Source: Pyrinomonadaceae bacterium
GTDB lineage: Bacteria; Acidobacteriota; Blastocatellia; Pyrinomonadales; Pyrinomonadaceae
Reading direction: 5' to 3'
Assembly: GCA_026786155.1 (NCBI GenBank)
Contig: JAJAYR010000153.1
Span: 1-9,145 of the forward strand
Length of the DNA stretch: 9,145 nt
The position numbers were made by a program, and so were the translations under genes. Of the stretch, positions 1 to 6,725 are shown in pieces; position 1 is the stretch's first letter; each line of letters starts with the position of its first letter. The notes below the pieces were generated by a model. That model worked only from the letters and a program-made list of their open reading frames with translations. It did not search any database and was not told where the DNA came from.

Positions 1-647
1 AAATAATTAGCGGGCGGGTGTTTTTTATTATAAAACCCGCCGCCCACCTATTGGAAGGCTCTAAAATAAACGCCCCCGCGAACAATGGGGCGGCGGAAAC
101 GAAACACGGCGCACAGACGGGCGAAGTCGGCGCGGATATGATCAAAGACGTCGGCGCGTCGCACGTTATTATCGGACATTCGGAACGCCGTCAATTCTAC
201 GGCGAGACGGACGAATCGGTCAATAAAAAGACGAAAGCGGCGTTGTCATTCGGATTGACAGCGATGGTCTGCGTCGGCGAAATGCTGACGGAAAGGGAAG
301 CGGGCAACGCCGAATCGGTCGTCAGAACGCAGATTGTCGGCGCGACGGACGGTTTGACAGTTGCCGATATGGAACGTATTATTATCGCTTACGAGCCTGT
401 TTGGGCAATCGGAACTGGTCAAACAGCTTCGCCCGAACAGGCTCAAGAAATGCACGCTTTTATTCGCGCCGTCGTCGCCGAAACGCACAATCAAGCGATT
501 GCCGATGCCGTCAGAATTCTTTACGGCGGTTCGGTTAAACCCGACAACATCCGCGATTTGATGAAGCAGACGGATATTGACGGCGCATTGGTCGGCGGGG
601 CGAGCCTCGAAGCGGAAAGTTTCGCCGCAATTGTTAATTACAACTAA
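1..647 (+). CDS. tpiA: Triosephosphate isomerase, C-terminal part (5' end outside window)
   Basis: Glycolytic and gluconeogenic enzyme interconverting dihydroxyacetone phosphate and glyceraldehyde-3-phosphate in the cytoplasm. The frame is open from base 3 to the TAA at 645-647. Numbering from the GTG at base 18, the catalytic His is residue 54 in IGHSERR, the catalytic Glu is 126 in AYEPVWAIGTG (including the mobile loop 6), and the phosphate-binding YGGSV is at 169-173 with GALVGGASL near the end. His54 corresponds to about His95 of the family, so some 40 residues, including the N-terminal Lys active-site strand, lie left of the window. The GTG at 18 is therefore not the true start. The first 25 or so residues diverge from the family: the usual APP and GAQN motifs read IKP and PANN. 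secG follows 18 nt downstream, probably in the same operon. Confidence 0.95.
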   Translation, partial: IISGRVFFIIKPAAHLLEGSKINAPANNGAAETKHGAQTGEVGADMIKDVGASHVIIGHSERRQFYGETDESVNKKTKAALSFGLTAMVCVGEMLTEREAGNAESVVRTQIVGATDGLTVADMERIIIAYEPVWAIGTGQTASPEQAQEMHAFIRAVVAETHNQAIADAVRILYGGSVKPDNIRDLMKQTDIDGALVGGASLEAESFAAIVNYN

Positions 648-665
648 TTCGGAAGTATTTTTATT

Positions 666-1097
666 GTGACTTATTTTTTATACACATTATTTTTTTTCTC
701 TTGCGTCCTGCTGATTGCCAGCGTTTTATTACAGCCGGGGAAAACCGACGCGGGCGCGTTGTTCACCAGCAACATCTCCAGCACGGCGTTTCAGCCGCGC
801 GGTTCGCAGACGATTTTGTCGAAACTGACGATTGCCGCGGCGACCGTTTTTATGCTGTCGGCTCTGCTTTTAGCAATGCCCGCGCTGACGGGAAACATTT
901 CGGTTCTGGAGACCAACGCGGAAACTACGACCGAAACCGTGCCGCCATCGCCGACCGATGCAGGCACGAATGCCAACGTCGCGGTTGATGCGAACGCAAA
1001 TGTTCTGCCGTCAAACACGGCGGTCGTCGTCAACACCAATCAATTGACTGAAACGAATACGACTTCAAACACGAACGCGGCAAACTCCGACAAGTAA
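666..1097 (+). CDS. secG: SecG, preprotein translocase subunit
   Basis: Small subunit of the SecYEG inner-membrane translocon that assists SecA-driven protein export. The GTG start at 666 is supported by CGGAAG at 650-655, ten bases upstream. The protein has a first membrane helix (about residues 3-22), the cytoplasmic-loop signature LLQPGKTDAGALF (family form LLQxGKG), then a second membrane helix (about 53-75). The remainder to residue 143 is a low-complexity tail rich in Asn, Thr, Ala and Val with many NT/NAN/TN pairs, making it longer than a typical SecG of about 75-110 residues. The order tpiA-secG-tRNA-Leu supports the call independently. The tail has no recognisable domain and is probably disordered and periplasmic or extracytoplasmic. 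Confidence 0.93.
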   Translation: MTYFLYTLFFFSCVLLIASVLLQPGKTDAGALFTSNISSTAFQPRGSQTILSKLTIAAATVFMLSALLLAMPALTGNISVLETNAETTTETVPPSPTDAGTNANVAVDANANVLPSNTAVVVNTNQLTETNTTSNTNAANSDK

Positions 1098-1144
1098 GTT
1101 TGCAAAATTGAAAATTTAACGAAGGCGACGCTTTCTAAATCTTT

Positions 1145-1229
1145 GCCGAGGTGGCGTAATTGGTAGCCGCGCACGTTTGAGGGGCGTGTGGCGTAAGCCG
1201 TACGAGTTCGAGTCTCGTCCTCGGCACCA
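1145..1229 (+). tRNA. tRNA-Leu (anticodon GAG)
   Basis: Complete class II tRNA of 85 nt with an encoded CCA end. The acceptor stem pairs GCCGAGG (1145-1151) with CCTCGGC (1219-1225), followed by ACCA. The anticodon arm is CACGT (1172-1176) / GCGTG with loop TTGAGGG, placing the anticodon GAG at 1179-1181. The long variable arm (GGC-GTAA-GCC) is typical of leucine. The T arm is ACGAG-TTCGAGT-CTCGT (1202-1218). It would read CUC/CUU codons. It lies 47 nt after secG and may be cotranscribed with it; the same secG/tRNA-Leu(GAG) adjacency exists in E. coli (secG-leuU). Confidence 0.97.
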
Positions 1230-1234
1230 CTTTC

Positions 1235-1276
1235 AAAAAAAGAGGCTTTTCGTTCCGACGGAAAGCCTCTTTTTTT
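1235..1276 (+). terminator. Intrinsic terminator after tRNA-Leu
   Basis: A 13-bp stem (1241-1253 with 1258-1270, one G-T pair) encloses the four-base loop TCCG. It is flanked by six A on the left and a run of T (1271-1276) on the right, so it can work in both directions. It ends the tpiA-secG-tRNA unit and isolates the accessory genes that follow. Confidence 0.9.
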
Positions 1277-1401
1277 ATGTAACCGGTTTGATTTTTGCCG
1301 GTATAAAAAAATTTAAATGATATGTTTTTCCAGTTTTTGGTGCGTTAATAAATGACGGATAAATTTTGTCAAAAATTCAAACATCGAGAGGAAAATAAAT
1401 T

Positions 1402-1731
1402 ATGTCAATCAGAACAAATATTGAAGATAAACAAACGGAAATTGATGAAGAAAGAGCGGTTTCGCCGACCGGAGATTCAGCTATTGCCAATGATTTGCAA
1501 GGCAGAGCGGCGGCGGCGGTGCGCGGGGACGAAGGGGCTTGGGACAATTATATGAAGACCTTCGCCAAAGACAGCACTGAGATGGCGAGACTTCAGCCGG
1601 ACCCGGCAGGCGTGCCGAATTCGCCGCAAAATCTGGCGCGGGCTTACCTGATTGGAAACGGCATCTGTGGTCCCGCTTCGCCGGGCGGAACAGAATTGAG
1701 TTTCACCGTCGGCGATACGTTGGATTTTTAA
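1402..1731 (+). CDS. Orphan 109-aa protein; candidate RiPP precursor for the adjacent kinase-lyase
   Basis: No family recognised. The ATG at 1402 has a strong ribosome site, GAGAGGA at 1386-1392, nine bases upstream, so this is very likely a real gene. The N-terminal two thirds are charged and Ala/Gln/Glu-rich, probably helical, with no signal peptide. After a Pro-rich hinge (LQPDPAGVPNSPQN, 64-77) comes a distinct C-terminus containing the only cysteine (Cys89 in NGICGPASPGG) and several hydroxy residues (Ser93, Thr97, Ser100, Thr102, Thr106), ending DTLDF. This leader/core-like layout, with the kinase-lyase gene 34 nt downstream, suggests it is that enzyme's substrate. DLQ (31-33) and ARLQ (62-65) only faintly recall the LxLQ motif of class III leaders. 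It could instead be a small partner protein. The real-gene call is firm; the precursor role is inference. Confidence 0.7.
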   Translation: MSIRTNIEDKQTEIDEERAVSPTGDSAIANDLQGRAAAAVRGDEGAWDNYMKTFAKDSTEMARLQPDPAGVPNSPQNLARAYLIGNGICGPASPGGTELSFTVGDTLDF

Positions 1732-1749
1732 AATTAAGAAATCTCTTTG

Positions 1750-1756
1750 AAGGAGT
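1750..1756 (+). promoter_or_regulatory. Shine-Dalgarno deciding the TTG start of the kinase-lyase gene
   Basis: AAGGAGT ends nine bases before the TTG at 1766. No ATG or GTG is available in frame nearby, and the next in-frame TTG (1838) has no such site, so 1766 is the preferred start. Confidence 0.75.
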
Positions 1757-1765
1757 TATTAAATC

Positions 1766-3181
1766 TTGGATTCAGCCGCGTTTAATCGTCAATCATCTTT
1801 AAACGCGGCTGAATCACTTAGTCGGCATTGGCGACAATTGCTCGATTGGCATCTGCCGGTTTTTGAAAAAGATTCGATTTGGCGATACAGCCGTTTGCGA
1901 ACGGCGAACGACCCGGAACAAGGCTGGAAACTGCACGTTTCGGCGACGATTTTAACCGCCGCGACGGTTTTAGAAGCGGTTGCGCCGTTTTTGAAAAGCC
2001 GCGCGGCGTTTTATAAAGTTCCGGTTTCGCTTCACGAATTGAAAAAACTAAACGCGGGAATTTTTTACGATTACACGCAAATCGGAAAATTTATCACGAT
2101 TTATCCGCAGACTGATGAAGAATCCGTTTATTTCGCCGAACATCTGCATCAATTAACCTTCAAAATCGCTTCACCGGCGATTCCTTTTGAAGCGCGATTG
2201 AAGCCGGAAAGCTGCGTCTTTTATCGTTACGGGGCTTTCAAAATCAACGAGTTAAAAATTGCGGACGATACCGTCGTGCTGGCAATGCGCGATGAAAAAG
2301 GTGATTTGATTCCCGACGTGCGCGAAACGGACGCGCCGCCTCCGGCTTGGGCTGCAAATCCGTTTCCGGTCGAAAAAAAAGTCGCGGCGGCAGACGATTC
2401 GCCGCTCAAAAAGCATTTCAGAATCATTCGCGCTTTGTCCCAGCGCGGCAAAGGCGGCGTTTATCAGGCGTTGGATTTGCGCGGTGCAAATCCGCGTTCG
2501 TGTCTGCTCAAGGAAGGGCGCAAAAACGGCGAGACCGAATGGGACGGGCGCGACGGATTTTGGCGAGTCAGGCACGAGCGAGATGTTCTCAAAATTTTGC
2601 AATCAGCAAACACCGGCGTTCCGCAGATTTATTCTTCGTTTGAAGCGGAAAATAATTTTTATCTGGCGACGGAGTTTATCGAAGGCGTGAATCTTCATCT
2701 TTTTTTGAAAAAAAGAAAAAGGCGGCTTGAAATTTCGCGGGCAATCAAATTTGCCGTGCAGTTATCGGAAATCATCAGCCGGATTCACGCGGCGGGCTGG
2801 CTGTGGCGAGACTGCAAACCGGCGAATTTAATCGTTACCGAAGCGGGCGAGTTACGACCGCTGGATTTTGAAGGCGCGTGTTTGATTGACCGACCCGACC
2901 CGACAGCTTGGACGACGCTGACCTTTAACGCCGAAAATCGGGACGGTGAATTTTTATGGCAATCGTCCGAAGCTGTTGATTTATACGCGCTGGGCGCGAT
3001 TATTTTTCTGCTTTTTGAAGGCGAATTGCCGGTTGTTACCGAAAATGAAGTTCCGGTAATTTCGAGAAAAAATGTTCCGGCGGAAATAAAGCGGTTCGTT
3101 TCGGATTTGCTCAATCCGCTGAATGCAAAAAATTTGAAAGCCGTTGAAGTCGAACGGAAATTGAGAAAGATACAAAAATAA
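1766..3181 (+). CDS. Class III/IV lanthipeptide synthetase-like kinase-lyase lacking the LanC cyclase domain
   Basis: Predicted to phosphorylate Ser/Thr of a peptide substrate and eliminate the phosphate to give dehydroamino acids. Residues about 25-200 resemble the N-terminal lyase region of LanKC/LanL enzymes: GWKLHVSAT (53-61, with Lys55 and His57 placed like lyase catalytic residues), FYKVPV (Lys84), IGKFITIYP (107-114) and FYRYG (Arg154). Residues about 218-465 are a protein kinase: G-rich loop at 225-235, LLKEG with Lys249, helix-C Glu271 in RHERDVL, catalytic WRDCKPANL (347-355, Asp349, Asn354) and metal-binding DFEGA (367-371). DFE in place of DFG is a form seen in lanthipeptide synthetase kinases. 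The protein stops at residue 471; full-length LanKC/LanL enzymes are about twice that and carry a LanC-like cyclase. The stop lies just past the last kinase helix, so this looks like a designed two-domain form and not a frameshifted remnant. A minimal class III-like dehydratase or a divergent protein kinase are the options. Confidence 0.8.
   Translation: MDSAAFNRQSSLNAAESLSRHWRQLLDWHLPVFEKDSIWRYSRLRTANDPEQGWKLHVSATILTAATVLEAVAPFLKSRAAFYKVPVSLHELKKLNAGIFYDYTQIGKFITIYPQTDEESVYFAEHLHQLTFKIASPAIPFEARLKPESCVFYRYGAFKINELKIADDTVVLAMRDEKGDLIPDVRETDAPPPAWAANPFPVEKKVAAADDSPLKKHFRIIRALSQRGKGGVYQALDLRGANPRSCLLKEGRKNGETEWDGRDGFWRVRHERDVLKILQSANTGVPQIYSSFEAENNFYLATEFIEGVNLHLFLKKRKRRLEISRAIKFAVQLSEIISRIHAAGWLWRDCKPANLIVTEAGELRPLDFEGACLIDRPDPTAWTTLTFNAENRDGEFLWQSSEAVDLYALGAIIFLLFEGELPVVTENEVPVISRKNVPAEIKRFVSDLLNPLNAKNLKAVEVERKLRKIQK
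1769..1815 (+). repeat. Perfect 17-bp inverted repeat at the start of the kinase-lyase gene
   Basis: Arms 1769-1785 and 1799-1815 are perfectly complementary (left arm begins GATTCAGCCGCG) around a 13-nt loop. The stem starts on the base after the TTG codon. It lies wholly within codons 2-17 and is not followed by a T run, so it is not an ordinary terminator. An mRNA hairpin here could limit translation or reinitiation of the enzyme relative to the upstream 109-aa protein. Confidence 0.8.
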
Positions 3182-3252
3182 AAAAACTGCGCGTAACTAA
3201 ATACAACACAGGTTGGTGAGGCTGCACAATTTATGCTGATGAGAAAATGATT

Positions 3253-3336
3253 CGGAATAGATGATAGATGAAAGATGAGAGATAAAACCGCCGTCCGAAT
3301 CTATCAGTTATCATCTCTTATCTTTCATCTATTCCG
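3253..3336. repeat. Long imperfect palindrome between convergent genes
   Basis: The 186-nt gap between the convergent kinase-lyase and Ser/Thr kinase genes holds an inverted repeat. CGGAATAGATGA (3253-3264) is perfectly matched by the complement at 3325-3336. Pairing then continues imperfectly inward to about 3284 and 3309, with a 5-nt bulge that looks like a duplicated TAGAT in the left arm. The arms consist of GATAG/GATGA/GAAAG-type words. It may act as a bidirectional transcript end or be a degenerate dispersed intergenic repeat. No other gene is seen in the gap. Confidence 0.75.
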
Positions 3337-3367
3337 ATGTAAAAGTAACTGACAATTCATAAACCGA

Positions 3368-5935
3368 TTAAAATCTATTATTAAAGTTCATTCGTATCAG
3401 AAGGTTTTGCAGTCTCGAATCCGGGCGCAAACCGTCGTAAATCGGGTCAACATTCAAAGCCGCCAATCCCATAAAACGCTCTTGATAAGCCTTTTCCAGC
3501 CAAAAAAAGGCGTTTTCTTTCTCGTCCAATCCGAGATAAATAAGAACTTTTTCGTGCGCCGGGAGATAATCGTCGGAATTTTCCGTCCGCTCCAATTCGT
3601 TCAGAATCGCCATTGCTTCAGCTTTTTTGCCCGCTTTCCCGTAAGCGTAACCGAGCGAAGCGGCGTAAGCCTTTTTGTCCGAAGCGTATAAATCTTCAAG
3701 GAATTTTAGTGCCGCGCCGTGTTTTTCTGCGGACGGCTGCTGTAAATAAACGAACGCCAAAATCGCCTGTGCGCCGGTGTTGTCCGGGTCTTTTTTCAAA
3801 ACGGCGGTCAAGTATTTTTCCGCTTCGTCAAACCGCCGGGCGTAATACAAAACGCGCCCGACGTTCAAATCCATTAACGGCGTGAACGGGTCGAGTTCTT
3901 TGGCTTTGAGGCTCATCGGAACGGCTTCGTCAAAGCGACCGGAAGCGGCAAGCAAATCAGAATACCAGTAATAAGTCTGCGCGACATTCGGATTGAGTTC
4001 AATCGCCCGCCGGTATTGCTTTTCGGCTGCCGCCCAATTCCACTCGTATTTATGCAGAATCGCGCCGAGCGCGGCGTGCGGCTCGCACAGATTTTCATCA
4101 AGCCCGATTGCTTTTTCCGAGTAAAGTTTGGCGAGCGTTATCGCTTCCTTCGGCTGCATCGCTTTGTAATTGACCGACGGGCGGACGATGTAGGAATATG
4201 CCAAACCCGAATAAGCGAGCGCGTAGTTCGGGTCGGTCGTCGTTGCCAGATTAAACGCTTCGATGGCTTTTTTGATATTGTTCTGGTCTCTTTTTTTCCA
4301 GTAATCCAAGCCCTGCAAATAATATTTATAGGCTTCCGGGTTTGCCGTATATTGCGAATTGCGAATTTTTGAATCGTTGCCGTTCAAAGACGATTGAAGT
4401 TTGGAAACGATTTTTTCCGAGATATTGTTCTGAATAACTAAAGTGTCGGATTCGTTCAGAACGCTGTTATCGCTCCATAATTGACTGCCGTCGGCGATAT
4501 TTATCAGTTTCGTTTCGAGAATCAATTGATTGTTCTGCTCAATTATTTTGCCGGTCAGCACGGCGTCAACTTTGAGATTCTGCCCGATTTCGACCGGATT
4601 GATGTCGGTCGTTTTATAATTGGCGACCTGCGTGAACGGTCGGACGTTGATGTGCGATGAATTGGAAAGTTTTTGAATGAGCGTTTCCGCCATTCCGCTC
4701 ATAAAATCATTTTTAGAATCCGCGCTCAGGTTGATAAACGGCAGCACTGCCAGCGAACGCGGGGCTTTCGCCCGTTGATAAACGAACGCGCCGACGGTCA
4801 GAAAAATAATGAGCAAAACCGCCGCCGCGAGCGAGCGAAAAAAAAGCATCGTTCCGATTTTTGCAGGTTTTTTATCTTGCAGATTCTGAAATTCCAAAAC
4901 CAAATCACTGACCGATTGGTATCTTTTCGCTTTGTCCTTTTCCAGACATTTTTTGATGACGCGGTTAAAAATCGCGGAATTGCCGTTTTTGAGAACGGTT
5001 ATCGGTTTGATTTGTTCGGTTAAAATAGCCGAGATGGTTTCGGCGTCGCTCGTTTGCAAAAACGGGTTTCTGCCGGTAACTAATTCGTAAAAGACAATGC
5101 CCAAACTGAATATATCGCTCCGGTAATCCAGTTTTTCGGCGCGAAGTTGTTCCGGCGACATAGAAGCAATCGTGCCGACAATCGCGTTTGTCTGCGTCAT
5201 TAAACTCGGACTGCTGCCCAAATTACCGGCTTTTTGATTTTTGATGATTTTGGCTAAACCGAAATCCAAAACTTTGACCTGACCGTTCGGCGTCACCATT
5301 ATATTTCCGGCTTTAATATCGCGGTGAATAATGCCGTTTTCGTGCGCCGCCGCCAGCGCCGCGGTTACTTGCCGCGCGATGGAAATGTATTGTTTTTCTT
5401 CAATCTGATGATTCCGAATCAAATCCGACAAAGTTTTGCCTTCGATATACTGCATCACGATAAAACTGTGAACGCCGATTTCCTTCACGTCATAAACCGG
5501 ACAGATATTCGGGTGATCAATCATCGAAACGGCTTGCGCTTCTCTGAAAAGCTGTCGTTTTGCCCAGGCATCGTCAACCAGCGAATTGGAAAGAAATTTG
5601 AGCGCGACTTGGCGATTGAGGCGAACGTCGTCGGCTAAATAAACTTCGCCCATTCCGCCGCTGCCGAGTTTTTCGAGAATTTTATAACCGCCGATTTCCT
5701 GTCCGGTGAGCGAAATGTCGAGACTGTTTTCCAGCACTTTCATTCCCATATCGAAAGCCGGTTCTTCCAGAAAATCACGGCGTTCTTCCAAAGACGCGAG
5801 CAGCGATTCGACTTCGGCGCGAAGCGTCTGATTTTGACCGCAGGATTGCGCGAGATAATCCGCCCGCTCGACTCCGTGCAGAGCCGCGGCGGAGTGAAAA
5901 ACATCTTCGATTTGCTGCCAGTTATTGATTTCCAT
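3368..5935 (-). CDS. Membrane Ser/Thr protein kinase with TolB-like domain and TPR repeats
   Basis: 855-aa signalling protein. Residues 1-60 are a short helical segment often found in front of such kinases. The kinase domain is about 82-350: GSGGMGEVY loop (91-99), Lys113 in VALKFL, catalytic HRDIKAGN (204-211), DFGLAK (224-229) and activation-loop SMSPEQ (258-263). A membrane helix follows (about 364-386). Then comes a TolB/FlgO-like domain starting SLAVLPFINLS (394-404), with DAVLTG and a LINIADGSQLW segment to about 487. TPR-like repeats run from about 530 to 845 (for example the AIEAFNLATTTDPNYALAY and YRRAIELNPNVAQTYYWYS regions). All catalytic residues are present, so it should be an active kinase with extracytoplasmic sensory repeats. 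The ATG overlaps the end of the sigma factor gene by 14 nt. Substrate unknown; partnership with the ECF factor is inferred from the overlap. Confidence 0.93.
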   Translation of the reverse strand: MEINNWQQIEDVFHSAAALHGVERADYLAQSCGQNQTLRAEVESLLASLEERRDFLEEPAFDMGMKVLENSLDISLTGQEIGGYKILEKLGSGGMGEVYLADDVRLNRQVALKFLSNSLVDDAWAKRQLFREAQAVSMIDHPNICPVYDVKEIGVHSFIVMQYIEGKTLSDLIRNHQIEEKQYISIARQVTAALAAAHENGIIHRDIKAGNIMVTPNGQVKVLDFGLAKIIKNQKAGNLGSSPSLMTQTNAIVGTIASMSPEQLRAEKLDYRSDIFSLGIVFYELVTGRNPFLQTSDAETISAILTEQIKPITVLKNGNSAIFNRVIKKCLEKDKAKRYQSVSDLVLEFQNLQDKKPAKIGTMLFFRSLAAAVLLIIFLTVGAFVYQRAKAPRSLAVLPFINLSADSKNDFMSGMAETLIQKLSNSSHINVRPFTQVANYKTTDINPVEIGQNLKVDAVLTGKIIEQNNQLILETKLINIADGSQLWSDNSVLNESDTLVIQNNISEKIVSKLQSSLNGNDSKIRNSQYTANPEAYKYYLQGLDYWKKRDQNNIKKAIEAFNLATTTDPNYALAYSGLAYSYIVRPSVNYKAMQPKEAITLAKLYSEKAIGLDENLCEPHAALGAILHKYEWNWAAAEKQYRRAIELNPNVAQTYYWYSDLLAASGRFDEAVPMSLKAKELDPFTPLMDLNVGRVLYYARRFDEAEKYLTAVLKKDPDNTGAQAILAFVYLQQPSAEKHGAALKFLEDLYASDKKAYAASLGYAYGKAGKKAEAMAILNELERTENSDDYLPAHEKVLIYLGLDEKENAFFWLEKAYQERFMGLAALNVDPIYDGLRPDSRLQNLLIRMNFNNRF

Positions 5936-6491
5936 CGCTGATTTCCCTCGCCAGCCACGCCTTCGCCATCACCCAATCACGAACGACGGTGGAATTAGAA
6001 ATTTTTAAAACTTCGGCTATTTCTTCGACGTTCAAGCCGCCGAAAAATTTCAATTCGACGACGCGGCTTTTCCGTTCGTCAAACAGCGCGAGTTTTTCCA
6101 AAGCGTCGTCCAGCGCAATAAATTCATCGGCTTTCGCTTCCGAAATTGCCGTCGCCTCCGATAATGAAACCCGGACGGCGTTGCCGCCGCGTTTTAACCG
6201 CTGTCCGTCGCGCAGATAATTCAGTAAAATTCTCCGCATCAACCGGGCGGCAATTCCGAAAAAGTGTGCGCGATTCTGCCAGTGAACCTGATTCTGTTTT
6301 ATCAAAACAAGATACGTTTCGTTAATCAAAGCCGTCGTTTGAAGCGTGTTTCCGGGCTGCATTTTTCTCAATTGACGATGCGCGAGACGATGCAGTTCCT
6401 TTTCCACCAACGGCAGCAACTTTTCCAAAGCAACTTCGTCGCCGTTGCTCCAGTCAACCAGTAAGCCTGTAATTTCGAGCGAAGAAATCAT
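5922..6491 (-). CDS. ECF-family RNA polymerase sigma factor
   Basis: 189-aa sigma-70-family transcription initiation factor. Region 2 spans roughly residues 5-103, including NTLQTTALINETYL (48-61) and the promoter -10 recognition helix around HFFGIAARLMRRILLNYLRD (76-95). Region 4 is about 125-183 with the helix-turn-helix GGLNVEEIAEVLKISNSTVV (151-170). This fits the ECF group that usually sits next to Ser/Thr kinase genes in Acidobacteria and Planctomycetes. No anti-sigma factor gene is present in the window; the downstream overlapping kinase is the likely regulator. The start is the ATG at 6489-6491. It lacks a clear Shine-Dalgarno sequence, but a TATAAT lies just upstream. Confidence 0.9.
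   Translation of the reverse strand: MISSLEITGLLVDWSNGDEVALEKLLPLVEKELHRLAHRQLRKMQPGNTLQTTALINETYLVLIKQNQVHWQNRAHFFGIAARLMRRILLNYLRDGQRLKRGGNAVRVSLSEATAISEAKADEFIALDDALEKLALFDERKSRVVELKFFGGLNVEEIAEVLKISNSTVVRDWVMAKAWLAREISDGNQ
5944..5949 (-). promoter_or_regulatory. Ribosome binding site of the kinase gene inside the sigma gene
   Basis: On the minus strand GAGGGA lies eight bases before the kinase ATG (5933-5935) and within the last codons of the sigma gene. It fixes the kinase start and implies translational coupling through the 14-nt overlap. Confidence 0.65.
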
Positions 6492-6502
6492 ATAGACGAT
6501 TG

Positions 6503-6508
6503 ATTATA
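6503..6508 (-). promoter_or_regulatory. Possible -10 box (TATAAT) for the sigma factor gene
   Basis: A consensus TATAAT on the minus strand ends 11 bases before the sigma ATG, which would give a nearly leaderless transcript. There is no convincing -35 at 16-19 bp spacing. The hexamer can occur by chance in AT-rich DNA. Confidence 0.25.
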
Positions 6509-6552
6509 CGTGATTTATGTTTCTCGATGCTGCTCTGTATTGAAGCTGCGGC

Positions 6553-6573
6553 AAAATTATTTTAAATAATTTT
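6553..6573. repeat. AT-only palindrome in the divergent intergenic region
   Basis: AAAATTATT (6553-6561) and AATAATTTT (6565-6573) form a perfect 9-bp inverted repeat around TTA. It lies between the sigma gene and the divergent membrane-protein gene and could be an operator. No other element is clear in the 234-nt gap (6492-6725). Confidence 0.35.
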
Positions 6574-6725
6574 CGATTAAAATGACGTATTTTTCGCCCG
6601 AACGGTGCGTTATAGGTAAAGACTCGAAATTCTTCCAGAGCGAAAATAAAATAAAATCATTCGTAGCATTTATACTCTGAAATCGTTTAATTTTCAAGAA
6701 ATATCGTCTCTCATTGATAAAATAT

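Noticed and set aside
1335..1363. Possible promoter for the 109-aa gene (TTTTGG, 17 bp, GATAAA)
   Set aside because: The -35 match is poor and several equally good pairs exist in this AT-rich stretch.
1352..1555. 67-aa ORF overlapping the start of the 109-aa gene
   Set aside because: Lacks a good ribosome site; it is another frame of the well-initiated gene at 1402.
1494..1596. Class III leader LxLQ motif in the 109-aa protein (DLQ, ARLQ)
   Set aside because: Only two or three residues match, which is expected by chance; not used as evidence for precursor function.
2252..2602. 116-aa minus-strand ORF inside the kinase-lyase gene
   Set aside because: Antisense shadow of a strongly conserved domain; similar shadows occur throughout the other genes.
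3253..3336. CRISPR-like repeat array or tandem repeat
   Set aside because: Only short degenerate words within a palindrome; no regularly spaced identical repeats or spacers.
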